A stretch of 64,000 nt of DNA from Alphaproteobacteria bacterium (lineage in GTDB: Bacteria; Pseudomonadota; Alphaproteobacteria; GCA-2731375), in the NCBI GenBank assembly GCA_016776605.1, contig JADHTB010000001.1, positions 452,717 to 516,716 on the forward strand, written 5' to 3'. Shown piece after piece: positions 1 to 12,158 of the stretch; position 1 is the stretch's first letter; each line of letters opens with the position of its first letter. The notes beneath the pieces are model-generated. The model did not search any database. It was not told the origin of the DNA and worked only from the letters and a program-made list of their open reading frames with translations. The position numbers were made by a program, and so were the translations under genes.

Positions 1-275
1 ATCAAGCCGGCGGCCGAGGCGATCAACACCATGGCCTTGACGAAGGCGGTAAAACTGTCGGCCACATACATGCCGGCGAAACTGACGCTTCGCACCGCCG
101 GGGCCTGAAGGATGATAGCCAGCGCGACGGCAAAAGAGGCCACCGCCAGCCAGCACAACAGCCGGGTTGAACGATTGCCCCGAAAGACACCGAGCATCAA
201 AAGCGCCATTGCCGCCAGGGCCAGGAAAATCTCCGGCGCCGCCGTGGCGTAATCATGTGGGTTGGCCATGCTCAT
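1..275 (-). CDS. nuoN: NADH-quinone oxidoreductase subunit N (partial, N-terminus only)
   Basis: This is the first 91 codons of NuoN; the rest lies beyond the left edge. NuoN is one of three antiporter-like membrane subunits of complex I. The visible part holds an N-terminal hydrophobic helix (about residues 15-31), a basic loop with RGNRSTR, a second hydrophobic helix (about 38-58) and the start of the conserved region with ADSFTAFVKAM. It starts 6 bp after the nuoM stop. ATG at 275 and ATG at 269 are both possible; the AGGGA motif before them sits at a better distance from 269. Identification rests on the fragment and on its place as last gene of the nuo operon. Confidence 0.9.
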   Translation of the reverse strand, partial: MSMANPHDYATAAPEIFLALAAMALLMLGVFRGNRSTRLLCWLAVASFAVALAIILQAPAVRSVSFAGMYVADSFTAFVKAMVLIASAAGL

Positions 276-281
276 TCTTCC

Positions 282-1808
282 CTATTTCGCCGCCAACTGG
301 GCTACATCCGCGGCCTCGGATGCGGCCTGCATCGCCGTCTGGTATTGCTCGATCAGATGGTCGACCGAGACATGCAGGACATCCAGGAATGGCCCGGGCA
401 TGACACCCATCAGAATGGCCAGAACGACCAGCGGCGCGAAGTACACGATTTCGCGCCGGTCCAGGTCCAGTATCTGCTTCAGGTCTTCCTTCTTCAGTTC
501 GCCAAAAATCGTGCGCCGGTAAAGCCATAGCATATAGGCCGCGCCCAATATCACACCCAGGGCAGCCAGGGCCGCGACCCAGGTGTTGACCTGATAGACA
601 CCGACCAGGATCAAAATTTCGCCGACGAAGCCGGATGTCCCCGGCAGGCCGACCGATGCCAGCATGAAAACCATAAAGGTAAAGGCATAGACCGGCATGC
701 GGTTGACCAGGCCGCCGTAACGGGCGATTTCGCGGGAATGAATACGGTCGTAGACCACCCCGACACAAAGGAACAAAGCGGCGGAAACAATACCGTGGCT
801 AAGCATCTGGAATATGCTGCCTTCGATGCCCTGGGTATTGAAGGTGAAGATGCCGATGGTCACGAAGCCCATATGGGCCACGGAGGAATAGGCAATCAGC
901 TTCTTCATGTCCTCCTGCACCAGCGCCACCAGAGAGGTATAGATCACCGCAATGACCGACAATGTGAAGACCAGGGGAACGAACAGGTCCGAGGCCAGCG
1001 GCAGCATGGGTAGCGAAAAACGCAGGAAACCATAGCCGCCCATTTTCAACAGCACGCCGGCCAGGATCACCGAACCCGCGGTCGGCGCCTCCACATGGGC
1101 ATCGGGCAACCAGGTATGCACGGGCCACATAGGCATTTTGACCGCGAACGAGGCGAACATGGCCAGCCACAGCCAGGTTTGCTCCTCCGCCGTGAAGCCA
1201 TGCGCCATCAGGGTCGGGATATCCGTCGTCCCGGCCTCGAAATACATATAGATCAGCGCCAGTAACAACAGCACCGAACCCAGCAAGGTGTAGAGGAAAA
1301 ACTTGAACGACGAATAGACCCGCCGGGCCCCGCCCCAGACCCCGATAATCAGGAACATGGGGATCAGGCCGCCCTCGAAGAAGAGATAGAAAAGCACGAA
1401 ATCCAGGGCGCAGAACACCCCGACCATCATGGTTTCCAACAACAGGAAGGCGATCATGTATTCCCGGACCCGCGTGGTGACCGACTGCCACGAGGCCAGG
1501 ATGCAAATCGGCATCAAAAATGCGGTCAGGACCACGAACAGCAGCGAAATGCCATCCACGCCCATACGGTAATCAATGCCGCCGCCCAGCCAGCCGTGCT
1601 GTTCGACGAATTGAAACTCCGCTGTACCGTTATCGAAATTAGCCCAGATCACCAGACTGATCAGAAAGGTCAGCGTCGTGGTCATCAAGGCGACGCTTTT
1701 GGCGTTACGGTCCGCCTGGGCATCGCCGCCCTGGGCGAAGAGGAAGATGAAGCCCGCGCCCACCAGGGGCAGGAAGGTCACCAAGCTTAATAGGGGCCAA
1801 TCGCTCAT
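282..1808 (-). CDS. nuoM: NADH-quinone oxidoreductase subunit M
   Basis: This 508-residue, highly hydrophobic antiporter-like subunit of complex I matches the usual NuoM length. The conserved charged residues expected in the proton path are visible: Glu145 in [11 protein letters not shown] and Lys224 in [18 protein letters not shown]. About 14 membrane segments can be traced. The ATG follows the nuoL stop TAA by only 2 bp, so translation is probably coupled. It acts in the cytoplasmic membrane in the distal part of the pump arm, between NuoL and NuoN. Nothing unusual is seen. Confidence 0.97.
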   Translation of the reverse strand: MSDWPLLSLVTFLPLVGAGFIFLFAQGGDAQADRNAKSVALMTTTLTFLISLVIWANFDNGTAEFQFVEQHGWLGGGIDYRMGVDGISLLFVVLTAFLMPICILASWQSVTTRVREYMIAFLLLETMMVGVFCALDFVLFYLFFEGGLIPMFLIIGVWGGARRVYSSFKFFLYTLLGSVLLLLALIYMYFEAGTTDIPTLMAHGFTAEEQTWLWLAMFASFAVKMPMWPVHTWLPDAHVEAPTAGSVILAGVLLKMGGYGFLRFSLPMLPLASDLFVPLVFTLSVIAVIYTSLVALVQEDMKKLIAYSSVAHMGFVTIGIFTFNTQGIEGSIFQMLSHGIVSAALFLCVGVVYDRIHSREIARYGGLVNRMPVYAFTFMVFMLASVGLPGTSGFVGEILILVGVYQVNTWVAALAALGVILGAAYMLWLYRRTIFGELKKEDLKQILDLDRREIVYFAPLVVLAILMGVMPGPFLDVLHVSVDHLIEQYQTAMQAASEAADVAQLAAK

Positions 1809-1810
1809 CT

Positions 1811-3748
1811 TTAATGCCCCCCGCCGCTTGAGATGTAATACCAGCTCACCAGTGCCGCGACACCGATCAACATGGCGAAGGCGTAATGATAGAGATAGCC
1901 GCTTTGCAGGGCAGAGGCCCGGCGCGCCAAATTCAAGACCGAGGCCGCGATGCCGTCGGGGCCGAAACCATCAATGATGCGGCCATCACCGGTCTTCCAT
2001 AACAGCCGGCCCAACCATTTTGCCGGGCGCACGAAAATCAGCTCGAAAAGCTCGTCAAAGTACCATTTGTTGAGCAGAAACTCATAGACCTCGTGATTGA
2101 TCTTGGCCAGGCCGGCCGGGATATCCCGGCGCCTAATATAAAATTGCCAGGCCACCAGGATGCCGACGATGCCGGCAACCAAGGGCGCCACCTTGACCCA
2201 GGTGGGGACGTGATGGACGGCTTCCATCACATCGTTACCCGGGGCCATGAAGATCGCCTGCCCCCAGAATTCAACATGCCCCTCGCCTACGAAATAATGC
2301 ACGAACAGGACGCCCGACAGGATCGAACCGGCGGCCAGAAAATACAGCGGTATCAGCATGGACAACGGTGATTCATGCACATGCCGCATTACCTCCTGGC
2401 TGGCCCGCGGCTCGCCGGCGAAGGTCATGAACAGCAGCCGCCAGGAGTAGAACGCGGTCATCACGGCCGCCGCCATACCCAGCCAAAAGGCGTACTCGCC
2501 CGCGCCCGTATGGACGGCAAACGCAGACTCCAGGATAGCGTCTTTGGAATAATACCCGGCCAAGGGCCAAAAGCCGGCAAGGGCCAAGGAACCAACCCAC
2601 ATCAAACCAGTGGTTTGCGGCACGTATTTATAAATGCCGCCCATCCGCCGCATGTCCTGTTCATCCGACATGGCATGAATGACCGAGCCGGATCCAAGGA
2701 ACAACAGCGCCTTGAAAAAAGCATGGGTGAAAAGATGGAAAATCGCCATCGGATAGGCACCGACGCCCAGGGCGAAAAACATATAGCCCAGTTGGCTGCA
2801 GGTCGAATAGGCGATCACCCGCTTGATATCATTCTGCACCAGACCCACGGTTGCCGCAAAGAAGGCGGTGGTGCCGCCGACGATGGTGACCACGACCAGG
2901 GCGGTGGGCGAAAATTCGAACATCGGAGAACAGCGCGCCACCAGAAAAACGCCCGCCGTTACCATGGTGGCCGCATGGATCAGGGCGCTGACCGGGGTCG
3001 GCCCCTCCATGGCATCAGGCAGCCAGGTATGCAGGGGCACCTGGGCCGACTTACCCATGGCGCCGATAAACAGCAGGATGCAAATGGTCGTCATCACATC
3101 CCATTCCCAGCTCAGGAAATTGAAGCTCTTGCCAACCTGTCCCGGAGTGGCCGCGAAGACCGTGTCGAAATCCAGCGAGCCAAACACCGTGAAGATCGCC
3201 ATGATCCCCAGGGCAAGGCCAAAATCGCCGACCCGGTTAACCAGAAAGGCCTTGATCGCGGCGGCATTGGCGGTCGGTCGATGATACCAAAAGCCGATCA
3301 ACAGATAGGAGGCCAGACCAACCCCTTCCCAGCCAAAGAACAGCTGCAGGAAATTATCCGCCGTCACCAGCATCAACATGGCGAAGGTGAACAGCGATAG
3401 ATAAGCCATGAAGCGCGGCTTGTGCGGGTCATGGGACATGTAGCCGACCGAGTACACATGCACCAATGCGGAGACGCCATTCACCACCACCAGCATCACG
3501 GCGGTCAACTGATCAATTCGCAGCGCCCAGGAAACATCAAAAGTGCCCGAAACGATCCAGGAGCCGATATCGACCCGAACCGCCTGGCCACCCAACGCGA
3601 CCTGCCAAAACGCCAACAGCGACAGCAACGCGGATATGATCACCGCGCCGCAGGTAATCCATTGCGACGGCCTATCACCTAGCACGCGGCCCAACGAGCC
3701 GACGATCAGAAACGCCAGGAGGGGAAGAAAGACGATGGCGTGATACAT
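1811..3748 (-). CDS. nuoL: NADH-quinone oxidoreductase subunit L
   Basis: This 645-residue protein is the most distal antiporter-like subunit of complex I. It shows Glu141 in the [19 protein letters not shown] stretch and Lys233 in [19 protein letters not shown], the residues known in the family for proton translocation. Family knowledge places a long lateral helix near the C-terminus; the region around residues 510-560 and a final membrane segment ending YYISSGGGH fit. The start ATG lies 7 bp after the nuoK stop. Length and order are normal. Confidence 0.97.
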   Translation of the reverse strand: MYHAIVFLPLLAFLIVGSLGRVLGDRPSQWITCGAVIISALLSLLAFWQVALGGQAVRVDIGSWIVSGTFDVSWALRIDQLTAVMLVVVNGVSALVHVYSVGYMSHDPHKPRFMAYLSLFTFAMLMLVTADNFLQLFFGWEGVGLASYLLIGFWYHRPTANAAAIKAFLVNRVGDFGLALGIMAIFTVFGSLDFDTVFAATPGQVGKSFNFLSWEWDVMTTICILLFIGAMGKSAQVPLHTWLPDAMEGPTPVSALIHAATMVTAGVFLVARCSPMFEFSPTALVVVTIVGGTTAFFAATVGLVQNDIKRVIAYSTCSQLGYMFFALGVGAYPMAIFHLFTHAFFKALLFLGSGSVIHAMSDEQDMRRMGGIYKYVPQTTGLMWVGSLALAGFWPLAGYYSKDAILESAFAVHTGAGEYAFWLGMAAAVMTAFYSWRLLFMTFAGEPRASQEVMRHVHESPLSMLIPLYFLAAGSILSGVLFVHYFVGEGHVEFWGQAIFMAPGNDVMEAVHHVPTWVKVAPLVAGIVGILVAWQFYIRRRDIPAGLAKINHEVYEFLLNKWYFDELFELIFVRPAKWLGRLLWKTGDGRIIDGFGPDGIAASVLNLARRASALQSGYLYHYAFAMLIGVAALVSWYYISSGGGH

Positions 3749-3755
3749 CTAACGC

Positions 3756-4076
3756 TCAGCCCTTCATAAGGTTGATATCTTCGACTTCGATGGTGCCGCG
3801 GTTGCGGAAATAAACCACGATAATGGCCAGGCCAATCGCTGCCTCGCCCGCCGCCACGGTCAACACGAACAGGGCGAATATCTGCCCCACCAAATCGTTC
3901 AGAAAGGCCGAGAAGGCAATCAGGTTGATATTCACCGCCAGCAGCATCAGCTCGATCGACATTAAAATGATGATGACGTTCTTGCGGTTCAAAAAGATTC
4001 CGAACACGCCAATGGTGAACACCACCGCCGCCAGTGTCAGGTAATGGCCCAGGCCAATTTCCAGAAATGCCAACAT
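3756..4076 (-). CDS. nuoK: NADH-quinone oxidoreductase subunit K
   Basis: This 106-residue protein is predicted to have three membrane segments. It carries the two conserved membrane glutamates of NuoK/MrpC, here Glu42 (in [17 protein letters not shown]) and Glu78 (in [15 protein letters not shown]). It belongs to the membrane arm next to NuoJ and NuoA. The stop codon of nuoJ overlaps the ribosome-binding site of nuoK (TAGGAG, then GCGGAT before ATG), which indicates tight coupling. A few residues at the C-terminus go beyond the E. coli length; this is common in alphaproteobacteria. Confidence 0.96.
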   Translation of the reverse strand: MLAFLEIGLGHYLTLAAVVFTIGVFGIFLNRKNVIIILMSIELMLLAVNINLIAFSAFLNDLVGQIFALFVLTVAAGEAAIGLAIIVVYFRNRGTIEVEDINLMKG

Positions 4077-4084
4077 ATCCGCTC

Positions 4085-4699
4085 CTAGATCCCTTGGCCT
4101 GGTTGAACTTTTTTCAGCTCGACTGAATCTTCGCGACGGCGGGCCAGCTGTTTGGCGATGTTTTGTTTGCGCACCCCTGGGCGTTGCCGCAGGGTCAGCA
4201 CAATGGCGCCGATCATGGCGATCAACAGGATCATGCCGGCGGCCTGAAACAAATAAATGTATTTGGTATAGATCACATCACCCAGGGCGGCCGTGTTTTG
4301 CCGGTGCAGCAGATCGGGGATTGGCTCGGTGCCCGCGGCCAGGACGTCCGGCGACATGGTGGCGGTGCCCAGGACCATCAACAATTCAACCAGCAGAATA
4401 ATCCCCACCAGCACGCCGACGGGCATGTATTGCAGGAAGCCCTCGCGCATCTCGACAAAATTGATGTCCAGCATCATCACCACGAACATAAACAACACCG
4501 CGACGGCGCCCACATAGACCACCACCAGGACCATGGCCAGGAACTCGGCCCCGATCAGCACGAACAGACCGGCGGTGGTAAAAAACGTCAGGATCAGGAA
4601 CAGCACGGAATGCACGGGATTGCGTGACGACACCACCATCACGGCGGCCGCCACGGCAATTGCCGCGAACAGATAGAATGTCAGTCCCTGTATGATCAT
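4085..4699 (-). CDS. nuoJ: NADH-quinone oxidoreductase subunit J
   Basis: This 204-residue membrane subunit of complex I has five hydrophobic segments, including the conserved third helix region [20 protein letters not shown]. That helix is where the family shows a pi-bulge linked to coupling. A loop with [17 protein letters not shown] follows and a basic cytoplasmic tail ([20 protein letters not shown]) closes the protein. It lies between nuoI and nuoK in canonical order, 30 bp after the nuoI stop. Confidence 0.95.
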   Translation of the reverse strand: MIIQGLTFYLFAAIAVAAAVMVVSSRNPVHSVLFLILTFFTTAGLFVLIGAEFLAMVLVVVYVGAVAVLFMFVVMMLDINFVEMREGFLQYMPVGVLVGIILLVELLMVLGTATMSPDVLAAGTEPIPDLLHRQNTAALGDVIYTKYIYLFQAAGMILLIAMIGAIVLTLRQRPGVRKQNIAKQLARRREDSVELKKVQPGQGI

Positions 4700-4729
4700 T
4701 TAGGCTTTTCCACTCTTCTCGATTTAGGC

Positions 4730-5218
4730 CTAGCGATAGGGCGCATCAGCGGCGATATTGGCCGCGATTTCGCGCTCCCAACGTTCGCCGTTGGCCAGCA
4801 ACTTGGTCTTGTCATAGAATAATTCTTCGCGGGTTTCCGTGGCGAATTCGAAATTCGGACCCTCCACGATGGCATCCACCGGGCAGGCTTCCTCGCAATA
4901 GCCGCAATAGATGCATTTGGTCATGTCGATGTCATAGCGGGTGGTGCGGCGGCTGCCGTCGGCGCGGGGCTCGGCCTCGATCGTGATGGCCTGGGCCGGA
5001 CAGATCGCCTCGCACAATTTACAGGCGATACATCTTTCTTCGCCGTTGGGATAACGGCGCAGCGCATGTTCGCCGCGAAAGCGGGGGCTGATCGGCCCTT
5101 TTTCATAGGGATAATTTATCGTCACCCGCTTGCGGAACATATAGCTGAAGGTCAGCGCCATGCCTTCGACGATTTCCCACAGCAACAGGCTGCGGGCGCT
5201 ATTTCTGATAAATCCCAT
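4730..5218 (-). CDS. nuoI: NADH-quinone oxidoreductase subunit I
   Basis: This 162-residue iron-sulfur subunit of the complex I peripheral arm (TYKY type) holds two [4Fe-4S] clusters, N6a and N6b. Both ferredoxin motifs are intact: Cys63, Cys66, Cys69, Cys73 and Cys102, Cys105, Cys108, Cys112, each set followed by CP. The N-terminal amphipathic region (residues 1-40) is the part that docks to the membrane arm. AGAGG lies upstream of the ATG. It passes electrons from NuoG toward NuoB. Confidence 0.97.
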   Translation of the reverse strand: MGFIRNSARSLLLWEIVEGMALTFSYMFRKRVTINYPYEKGPISPRFRGEHALRRYPNGEERCIACKLCEAICPAQAITIEAEPRADGSRRTTRYDIDMTKCIYCGYCEEACPVDAIVEGPNFEFATETREELFYDKTKLLANGERWEREIAANIAADAPYR

Positions 5219-5250
5219 GGCCTACCTCTGCCTATTCATGTCTGGGATGC

Positions 5251-6267
5251 TCATGTCTGCGGCACCAGATCAAAAGCCACCAGCACGCCTGCCGTCAGCA
5301 CCACCCAGAACAACGAAAAGGGTAAGAATACCTTCCAGCCCAGGCGCATCAACTGATCATAGCGATAGCGCGGCAACGTCGCCCGCACCCAGACGAAGAC
5401 GAACAACAGCACGGCAATTTTCAGGAAAAACCAGATCGGACCGGGGATCCAGTTGAAGGGCGCAATGTCAAAGGGCGGCAACCAGCCACCCAGGAACAGG
5501 ATTGTGGTCAGGCCGGACATCAGGATCATGTTGGCGTATTCGCCCAGGAAAAACAGGGCAAAAGTCATCGAGGAATATTCCACCTGATAACCGGCCACCA
5601 ACTCGGCTTCCGCTTCCGGCAAATCGAAGGGATGACGATTGGTCTCGGCCAGGGCCGAGATGAAGAAGATGATGAACATGGGGAACAGGGGAATGAAAAA
5701 CCACATCCCCTCCGCCTGGGCCCGGACTACATCCGAGACATTCAACGAGCCGACGCATAACAGTACGGTGATGATCACGAAGCCAATGGAAACTTCATAA
5801 CTGACCATCTGCGCCGCCGAGCGGAGGGCGGACAGAAACGGGTATTTCGAGTTAGAGGCCCAGCCCGCCATGACAATGCCGTAGACACCAAGCGAGGAAA
5901 TGGCAAACAGATACAAAATACCCACATTGATATCGGACACTACCATGCCGTCATCAAACGGGATCACCGCCCAGGCCACCAGGCTCAACACAAAGGTCAG
6001 CATCGGCGCGATCAGAAAAATGATCTTGTTGGCCGAGGTCGGCAGCACGGTTTCCTTGAAGAACAACTTCGCGCCATCGGCAAAGGCCTGCAACAGGCCA
6101 AACGGGCCGACCACATTGGGGCCCATGCGAAGCTGCATCGCCGCCATGATCTTGCGTTCGAAATAGGTCAACATGGCCACCGACAGCAATAGCGGCACGA
6201 TGATCAACAGGATTTGCGCCAGGATGATAATGCCCGGCAGCAGATATATGGACCAGAGTTCAGCCAT
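5251..6267 (-). CDS. nuoH: NADH-quinone oxidoreductase subunit H
   Basis: This is the 338-residue membrane subunit that forms the quinone channel at the junction of the two arms. Conserved acidic loop sequence [20 protein letters not shown] and the N-terminal [19 protein letters not shown] segment are present. The frame is open 10 codons further upstream, but the ATG at 6267 (MAELWS) matches family length; it overlaps the nuoG stop by 8 bases. About eight membrane segments are predicted. Confidence 0.96.
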   Translation of the reverse strand: MAELWSIYLLPGIIILAQILLIIVPLLLSVAMLTYFERKIMAAMQLRMGPNVVGPFGLLQAFADGAKLFFKETVLPTSANKIIFLIAPMLTFVLSLVAWAVIPFDDGMVVSDINVGILYLFAISSLGVYGIVMAGWASNSKYPFLSALRSAAQMVSYEVSIGFVIITVLLCVGSLNVSDVVRAQAEGMWFFIPLFPMFIIFFISALAETNRHPFDLPEAEAELVAGYQVEYSSMTFALFFLGEYANMILMSGLTTILFLGGWLPPFDIAPFNWIPGPIWFFLKIAVLLFVFVWVRATLPRYRYDQLMRLGWKVFLPFSLFWVVLTAGVLVAFDLVPQT

Positions 6268-8365
6268 CGGTGCCCGTCGCCCCCCCCGCGCGTCCAACGC
6301 CTGTAAACAGCCGGCTGCATTCGGCCATCACGGCGGAAGCCCGGCAAATCGCATTGGCCAGGTAGTAATCGCCAACCGGGCTTTCAAACGGTTCCGTGCC
6401 GACGCCACCCGCCACGCCAAAGGCGCCCATGTCCCCCGCCGCGACCGCGTCTATGGCGCCCAGGCTGGGAACTTCGGCAACCATGTGCTGACGCAATTGT
6501 TGCAGATTGTCATAGGGAAGCGGCTGCCCGATCACGGCCGAGAAGGCCCGCAGAATGGTCCAGTCCTCCCGCGCCTCGCCGGGCGGAAAGGCAGCCCGGC
6601 GCCCGATTTGCGCCCGGCCTTCCGTATTGACCCAGGTCGCGTCCTTTTCCGTATAGGCCGCTCCCGGCAGAATGACATCCGCCCGATGGGCCCCGGCATC
6701 GCCATGATGGCCTTGATAGACCACGAATGCCTGTCCCAACGCGGCCATGTCGATTTCATCGGCTCCCAACAGCCAGACCAGGTCGATCTCGCCCTTGCCG
6801 GCGCCATCCAGAATGCCCGCGACATCGCGGCCAGCCTCGCCCGGCAGAAATCCAATATCCAAACCACCGACGCGCGAGGCGGCCCGATGCAGCACATTGA
6901 AACCGTTCCAATCGGCGCTGATCATACCGGTATCCTGGGCCACGCGCCGGGCCAGATCCATCAGAACCGCACCATCGTCGCGGGCCAGCGCGCCGCTGCC
7001 CACCACGATCATCGGCCGTTCCGCCGCCGCCAGCAACTTGGCGAAATGGTGGTTGCCGCCGGCGATTTCCGCCAGGGTTGCCGGGCCGGCGCCCAGATAG
7101 TCATATTTATAGGTCAGATCGACCCCCGCACCGGCCACGCCCCCGATGACGCCAATGGGGAAACCGCCCGCCAGCCACCGCTTGCGGATACGGGCATTGA
7201 CCAGGGTCGCTTCCCAGCGCGGATTGCAGCCCACCAGCAGCAGGGCGTCCGCGTCTTCGATCCCGGCGATGGTGCTGTTGAACAAATAGCCGCCGCGGTG
7301 CTTGCCGCCGATCTTGGCGCCATCCTGACGGCAATCCAGATTGGGCGAACCCAGGGCGGTGAATAATTCCTTCAGAGCCAGCATGGCTTCCACATCCGCC
7401 ATGTCGCCGGCGATGGCGGCGATGCGTTCGCCCTTCACCGCGCCCGCCTCGTTCCTACCTATGGCATCCAGACGGGCCTGAATAGCGGCGAATGCCGCAT
7501 CCCAACTGGCCGGTTTCAGCTTGCCGTCAACCCGGACATAGGGTTGGTCCAGCCGTTGCAGGGCCAAGCCGTCGACCGCATAGCGGGAACGGTCCGACAG
7601 CCATTCCTCGTTAATGTCTTCGTGCAGGCGGGGCAGAATGCGCATGACCTCGGTGCCACGGCAATCGATCCGAATATTGCAGCCGACGGCATCGTGGACA
7701 TCGATGCTTTCGGTTTTGCGCAGTTCCCAGGGCCGGGCGCTAAAGGCATAGGCCTGATTGGTCAGCGCCCCCACCGGACAGACATCGACCAGATTGCCCG
7801 AAAGCTCCGATGTCAGGGCCTCTTCGATATAGGTGCCGATTTCGGTCTCTTCGCCGCGGAAAGTCGCGCCCAGTTCCTCGACCCCGGCAATCTCCGTCGC
7901 GAAGCGGACACAGCGCGTGCAATGGATGCACCGGGTCATGGTCGTGGCAATCAACGGCCCCAGATATTTGTCCTTTACCGCGCGTTTGTGCTCGTCAAAG
8001 CGGGACGCGCCCCGGCCATAGGCAACGGCCTGATCCTGTAAATCGCATTCCCCGCCCTGATCACAGATCGGGCAATCCAGGGGGTGGTTGATCAACAGGA
8101 ATTCCATTGCCCCTTTGCGGGCCTTTTCCGCTATCGGGGAATTAGTACGGATCACCATGCCTTCACCCACCGGCATGGCGCAGGAGGCGATGGGTTTCGG
8201 CGATTTTTCCATTTCCACCAGGCACATGCGGCAATTGCCGGCAATGGACAGGCGGTCGTGATAGCAGAAGCGGGGAATTTCGATCCCCAATTCCTCACAG
8301 GCCTGTAGCACCGTGGTGTTGGCTTCGACCGTTATTTCCTGGCCGTCGATAGTCAGCGTGGGCAT
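6260..8365 (-). CDS. nuoG: NADH-quinone oxidoreductase subunit G
   Basis: This is the 701-residue large iron-sulfur subunit (75-kDa type). The N-terminal [2Fe-2S] domain has Cys34, Cys45, Cys48 and Cys62. Cluster N5 has the His94/Cys98/Cys101/Cys107 set. Cluster N4 has Cys146, Cys149, Cys152 and Cys196. A molybdopterin-oxidoreductase-like region without obvious catalytic role follows (about residue 220 onward). The distal cysteine set for the extra cluster N7, seen in E. coli, is not apparent, as usual for the alphaproteobacterial and mitochondrial form. Confidence 0.97.
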   Translation of the reverse strand: MPTLTIDGQEITVEANTTVLQACEELGIEIPRFCYHDRLSIAGNCRMCLVEMEKSPKPIASCAMPVGEGMVIRTNSPIAEKARKGAMEFLLINHPLDCPICDQGGECDLQDQAVAYGRGASRFDEHKRAVKDKYLGPLIATTMTRCIHCTRCVRFATEIAGVEELGATFRGEETEIGTYIEEALTSELSGNLVDVCPVGALTNQAYAFSARPWELRKTESIDVHDAVGCNIRIDCRGTEVMRILPRLHEDINEEWLSDRSRYAVDGLALQRLDQPYVRVDGKLKPASWDAAFAAIQARLDAIGRNEAGAVKGERIAAIAGDMADVEAMLALKELFTALGSPNLDCRQDGAKIGGKHRGGYLFNSTIAGIEDADALLLVGCNPRWEATLVNARIRKRWLAGGFPIGVIGGVAGAGVDLTYKYDYLGAGPATLAEIAGGNHHFAKLLAAAERPMIVVGSGALARDDGAVLMDLARRVAQDTGMISADWNGFNVLHRAASRVGGLDIGFLPGEAGRDVAGILDGAGKGEIDLVWLLGADEIDMAALGQAFVVYQGHHGDAGAHRADVILPGAAYTEKDATWVNTEGRAQIGRRAAFPPGEAREDWTILRAFSAVIGQPLPYDNLQQLRQHMVAEVPSLGAIDAVAAGDMGAFGVAGGVGTEPFESPVGDYYLANAICRASAVMAECSRLFTGVGRAGGATGTDG

Positions 8366-8393
8366 GTTCTTGCGATCCTTGCTTTCGCGTTGG

Positions 8394-9680
8394 CTAGGCC
8401 GCGGCCGGCTGTTTGTTTTTGCGTTCCATGATGCGGGCCTCCACCTCCGGGCGGAAATGCCGCATCAGACCCTGAATGGGCCACGCCGCCGCATCGCCAA
8501 GGGCGCAGATGGTGTGACCTTCGATCTGGTAGCTGACCTCCAGCAACATATCTATCTCGGCCACGTCCGCCTCGCCTCTGACCAGACGTTCCATGACCCG
8601 CCACATCCAGCCCGTACCTTCACGGCACGGTGTGCATTGGCCGCAGGATTCGTGGGTATAGAACTTCGCCAGACGGGCAATGGCACGCACCAGATCGGTG
8701 GATTTATCCATCACGATCACCGCCGCCGTACCCAGGCCGGATTTCACATCGCGCAGGGAATCGAAATCCATCAAGACATCGTCACAAATCGATTTTGGCA
8801 GCATCGGCACGGACGAACCGCCGGGGATGATCGCCAGCAGATTATCCCAGCCGCCGCGCACGCCGCCCGCATGTTTTTCGATCAATTCGCGCAACGGGAT
8901 CGACATCTCTTCTTCCACGTTGCAGGGATGCTCGACATGGCCGGAGATGCAGAACACCTTGGTACCGGTGTTGTTGGCCCGGCCCAGGCCGGCGAACCAA
9001 TCCGCGCCACGCCGCATGATGGTCGGCGCCACGGCAATACTTTCGACGTTATTCACAGTCGTTGGCCGGCCCCAGACGCCGACACCGGCGGGAAACGGCG
9101 GCTTCAGGCGCGGCTGGCCCTTTTTGCCCTCCAGGCTTTCGATCAGGGCGGTTTCCTCGCCACAAATGTAGGCGCCGGCGCCACGATGGACGAAAACGTC
9201 AAAGGCATAGCCGGAACCACAGGCATTGGGGCCGATCAGGCCGGCGTCATAAGCCTCGGCGACGGCGGCCTCCAGATGATTGGCTTCAAGATGGAATTCG
9301 CCGCGAATATAAATATAGGCCGCCGAGGCGCGCATGGCGAAGCCGGCGATCAGGCAGCCCTCCACCAATTTGTGGGGATCGTGGCGCATCATCTCCCGGT
9401 CCTTGCAGGTACCCGGTTCGCCTTCATCGGCGTTGACCACCAGATAGGTCGGCTTGCCATCGGATTCCTTCGGCATGAAGGACCATTTTAAACCGGTCGG
9501 GAAACCAGCCCCACCGCGTCCCCGCAGGCCCGAAGCCTTGATCACGTCAACGATGGCATCGGGGCCCAATTCCAGGATCGCCTTGGTGCCGTCCCAGTCG
9601 CCGCGTTTGCGGGCGCCCGCCAAGCCCCAATCCAGCGTACCGTACAGGTTGGTAAATATCCGATCTTCGTCGCGCAGCAT
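8394..9680 (-). CDS. nuoF: NADH-quinone oxidoreductase subunit F
   Basis: This 428-residue flavoprotein subunit (51-kDa type) binds NADH, FMN and cluster N3. The glycine-rich NADH site [16 protein letters not shown] (about residues 51-66) and the FMN-binding [14 protein letters not shown] segment are intact. The C-terminal cluster motif [12 protein letters not shown] is present, with a further Cys in ICALGD. The ATG at 9680 shares one base with the nuoE stop (TGATG); a TTG one codon upstream is less likely. It is the entry point for electrons from NADH. Confidence 0.97.
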   Translation of the reverse strand: MLRDEDRIFTNLYGTLDWGLAGARKRGDWDGTKAILELGPDAIVDVIKASGLRGRGGAGFPTGLKWSFMPKESDGKPTYLVVNADEGEPGTCKDREMMRHDPHKLVEGCLIAGFAMRASAAYIYIRGEFHLEANHLEAAVAEAYDAGLIGPNACGSGYAFDVFVHRGAGAYICGEETALIESLEGKKGQPRLKPPFPAGVGVWGRPTTVNNVESIAVAPTIMRRGADWFAGLGRANNTGTKVFCISGHVEHPCNVEEEMSIPLRELIEKHAGGVRGGWDNLLAIIPGGSSVPMLPKSICDDVLMDFDSLRDVKSGLGTAAVIVMDKSTDLVRAIARLAKFYTHESCGQCTPCREGTGWMWRVMERLVRGEADVAEIDMLLEVSYQIEGHTICALGDAAAWPIQGLMRHFRPEVEARIMERKNKQPAAA

Positions 9681-10294
9681 CAATTGTCCCCCGTATAGGC
9701 ATGCAGGGTGGTCGGCCCGCCCGCCGGTTCCGAGGCGCGGCGGCCATTTTGCGGCCCTACCTTGGGCTTTTCACCCTTGGCCAGGGCCTCCAACACCGCG
9801 CTAGCGCTTTCCGCCGTCAGGTCTTCGTAATAGTCATCGTTGATCTGCATCATGGGTGCATTCACACAAGCGCCCAGGCATTCCACCTCAATCAAGGTGA
9901 ATTTGCCATCCGCCGTGGTCTCGCCGAAATCGATGCCCAATTTGGATTTGCAGGCCCCCACGACGTCTTCAGAGCCACGCAGCCAGCAGGGCGTCGTGGT
10001 GCAGACCTGAACGAAATGTTCTCCCACCGGAGCCAGATTGTACATGGTGTAGAAGGTCGCCACCTCGTACACCCGGATCCGCGGCATTTCCAGCATGTCG
10101 GCCACCGCGTCCATGGCCGCGCGGGGCAGCCAGTTCTGCTGCTGGCGCTGGGCCAGATCCAACAGCGGCATCACGGCGCTGGCCTGGCGGCGGGGCGGAT
10201 ACTTGGCGATATGCTGCTTGGCCACGGCTAGATTTTCCGGCGTGAAGGCAAAGCTGTCGGGCTGTTGTTCCGGCGGGGCGGGTACGCGTTTCAT
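9680..10294 (-). CDS. nuoE: NADH-quinone oxidoreductase subunit E
   Basis: This 204-residue subunit (24-kDa type) carries the [2Fe-2S] cluster N1a in a thioredoxin-like fold. The four ligands are Cys98, Cys103, Cys139 and Cys143 (QVCTTTPCW and [10 protein letters not shown]). The start codon overlaps the nuoD stop (ATGA). The C-terminal tail of about 30 residues, rich in G, P and R, is not conserved in the family. It pairs with NuoF in the NADH dehydrogenase module. Confidence 0.96.
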   Translation of the reverse strand: MKRVPAPPEQQPDSFAFTPENLAVAKQHIAKYPPRRQASAVMPLLDLAQRQQQNWLPRAAMDAVADMLEMPRIRVYEVATFYTMYNLAPVGEHFVQVCTTTPCWLRGSEDVVGACKSKLGIDFGETTADGKFTLIEVECLGACVNAPMMQINDDYYEDLTAESASAVLEALAKGEKPKVGPQNGRRASEPAGGPTTLHAYTGDN

Positions 10295-11469
10295 CGATCG
10301 ATCTCACCAAACACAATATCTAGGCTGCCGATAACGGCAACGGAATCAGCCAACAGGTGACCTTTGCACAGATGATCCAGAGCCGCCAGATGAACATAGC
10401 CGGGCGAACGGATCTTGCAGCGATAAGGCATATTGCTGCCGTCGGCCACCAGATAGACGCCGAATTCGCCTTTGGGCGCCTCGATCGCCGTGTACGTTTC
10501 ACCGGCCGGCACTTTGAAACCCTCGGTATAAAGTTTGAAATGCTGGATCAGGGCTTCCATGGATTGCTTCATTTCCGCCCGCGGCGGGGCCACCACCTTG
10601 CGGTCCGCGCTGGAGACCGGACCATCGGGCATGGTTGCCAGGACCTGCTTAATGATACGGCAGGATTGGCGCATTTCCTCTACTCGGCACAGATACCGGT
10701 CATAGCAGTCACCGTTCTTGCCCACGGGAATATCGAAATCATACTTTTCGTAACCGTCGTAGGGCTGCGCCTTGCGTAGATCCCAGGGCAACCCGGTACA
10801 GCGCAACATGACGCCGGAAAAGCCCCAATCCATGGCTTCGTCCGGGCCGATCACGGAAATATCCACGTTGCGTTGTTTGAAGATACGGTTTTCCGTCAGC
10901 AGGGTTTCCATATCGTCGACATAATTGTGAAAGCCGTCGATATAATTGCCGATATCCTCGGCCATCCCCGCCGGCAAGTCCTGGTGGACCCCGCCAACCC
11001 GGAAATAGTTGGCATGGATACGCGCGCCGCTGACACCTTCGTAGAATTCCATCAATCTTTCGCGTTCTTCATAGCCCCACAGCGCCGGCGTAATGGCGCC
11101 GACATCCATGGCATGCGAGGTTATGTTCAGCAGATGGTTCAACAGGCGGGTGATCTCTGAAAATAGCACCCGGACGGCCTGGCCACGGGCCGGCACCGCC
11201 ACCCCCAACAGCTTTTCAATGGCCAGCACATAAGCATGCTCCATCGCCATGGGCGAGACATAGTCCAGGCGGTCAAAATAAGGCAAAGCCTGTTGGTAGG
11301 TCTTGTATTCGATCAATTTTTCGGTGCCGCGATGCAACAATCCGATGTGCGGATCGCAACGTTCGATCACCTCGCCATCCAGCTCCATCACCAGGCGCAA
11401 CACACCATGAGCCGCCGGATGCTGGGGCCCAAAGTTCAGAGTCATATTCTTGATGTCGACTTCAGCCAT
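10291..11469 (-). CDS. nuoD: NADH-quinone oxidoreductase subunit D
   Basis: This 392-residue subunit (49-kDa type) is related to [NiFe] hydrogenase large subunits but lacks the metal cysteines. With NuoB it forms the quinone-reduction site. The N-terminal [20 protein letters not shown] holds the conserved His that interacts with quinone, and the C-terminus ends IVFGEIDR as in most NuoD. The start shares one base with the nuoC stop (TAATG). It is a separate gene from nuoC, not the fused nuoCD of enterobacteria. Confidence 0.97.
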   Translation of the reverse strand: MAEVDIKNMTLNFGPQHPAAHGVLRLVMELDGEVIERCDPHIGLLHRGTEKLIEYKTYQQALPYFDRLDYVSPMAMEHAYVLAIEKLLGVAVPARGQAVRVLFSEITRLLNHLLNITSHAMDVGAITPALWGYEERERLMEFYEGVSGARIHANYFRVGGVHQDLPAGMAEDIGNYIDGFHNYVDDMETLLTENRIFKQRNVDISVIGPDEAMDWGFSGVMLRCTGLPWDLRKAQPYDGYEKYDFDIPVGKNGDCYDRYLCRVEEMRQSCRIIKQVLATMPDGPVSSADRKVVAPPRAEMKQSMEALIQHFKLYTEGFKVPAGETYTAIEAPKGEFGVYLVADGSNMPYRCKIRSPGYVHLAALDHLCKGHLLADSVAVIGSLDIVFGEIDR

Positions 11470-12101
11470 TAGCCCGGCTCCTGCCCTTCTGCCTTTTCAT
11501 CGCCCGGCAACAGCCCTTGCGGAACGGCGGCCGCGCCCTCCCACGGCGAAAGGAAATCGAATGTACGGAATTCCTGGGGCAAATCGACCGGGTCATAGAC
11601 GACCCGCTTGCGCTCCTCGTCGTAGCGCACTTCAACAAATCCGGTCAGGGGGAAATCCTTGCGCAGTGGATGCCCTTCAAAACCATAGTCCGTCAACAGG
11701 CGGCGCAAGTCCGGGTGGTCGGCAAACATGATGCCGTACATGTCCCAGGCCTCGCGCTCGAACCAATTGGCGGAATTATGAATGCCGGTGATCGAAGGGA
11801 CCGGCGTTTGCTCATCCGCCTCGATCTTGATCCGGACGCGCTGGTTATGCACCATGCTCAACAGGTTATAGACCACATCGAAACGTTTTGGACGCTCTGG
11901 GAAATCGGCGCCGCAGATATCCACCAGCACCTTGAACAGGCATAGAGGATCGTCGCGCAGGAAGGTCACGACCTTGACGATATGTTCGCCCCGCACCTTG
12001 ACCATCAACTCGCCATGCGCCACCGCTGTGGCGATCACCTGATCCGCCAATACAGCACCAATATGCTGGCCCAATTCCTGCAATACGCCGTCGTCCGCCA
12101 T
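11469..12101 (-). CDS. nuoC: NADH-quinone oxidoreductase subunit C
   Basis: This 210-residue subunit (30-kDa type) of the peripheral arm has no cofactor. The family signature is visible in the segment [20 protein letters not shown] and in [15 protein letters not shown]. It helps hold NuoB, NuoD and NuoI together. The C-terminal extension after FDFLSPWEG is short and acidic. The gene begins 57 bases after the nuoB stop, the largest gap inside the operon. Confidence 0.96.
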   Translation of the reverse strand: MADDGVLQELGQHIGAVLADQVIATAVAHGELMVKVRGEHIVKVVTFLRDDPLCLFKVLVDICGADFPERPKRFDVVYNLLSMVHNQRVRIKIEADEQTPVPSITGIHNSANWFEREAWDMYGIMFADHPDLRRLLTDYGFEGHPLRKDFPLTGFVEVRYDEERKRVVYDPVDLPQEFRTFDFLSPWEGAAAVPQGLLPGDEKAEGQEPG

Positions 12102-12158
12102 TTCTTTGTCCGTTTTGTCCCTATGAACTATTTGCTAGTCGGTCCAGTGTCTGGCGGT

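Noticed and set aside
2375..3400. A 341-codon plus-strand frame opposite nuoL
   Set aside because: The peptide is rich in His, Gly and Arg without structure, typical of antisense frames in GC-rich genes; nuoL is certain.
6173..7366. A 397-codon plus-strand frame opposite nuoG and nuoH
   Set aside because: It is antisense to two certain genes, crosses their junction and shows no domain.
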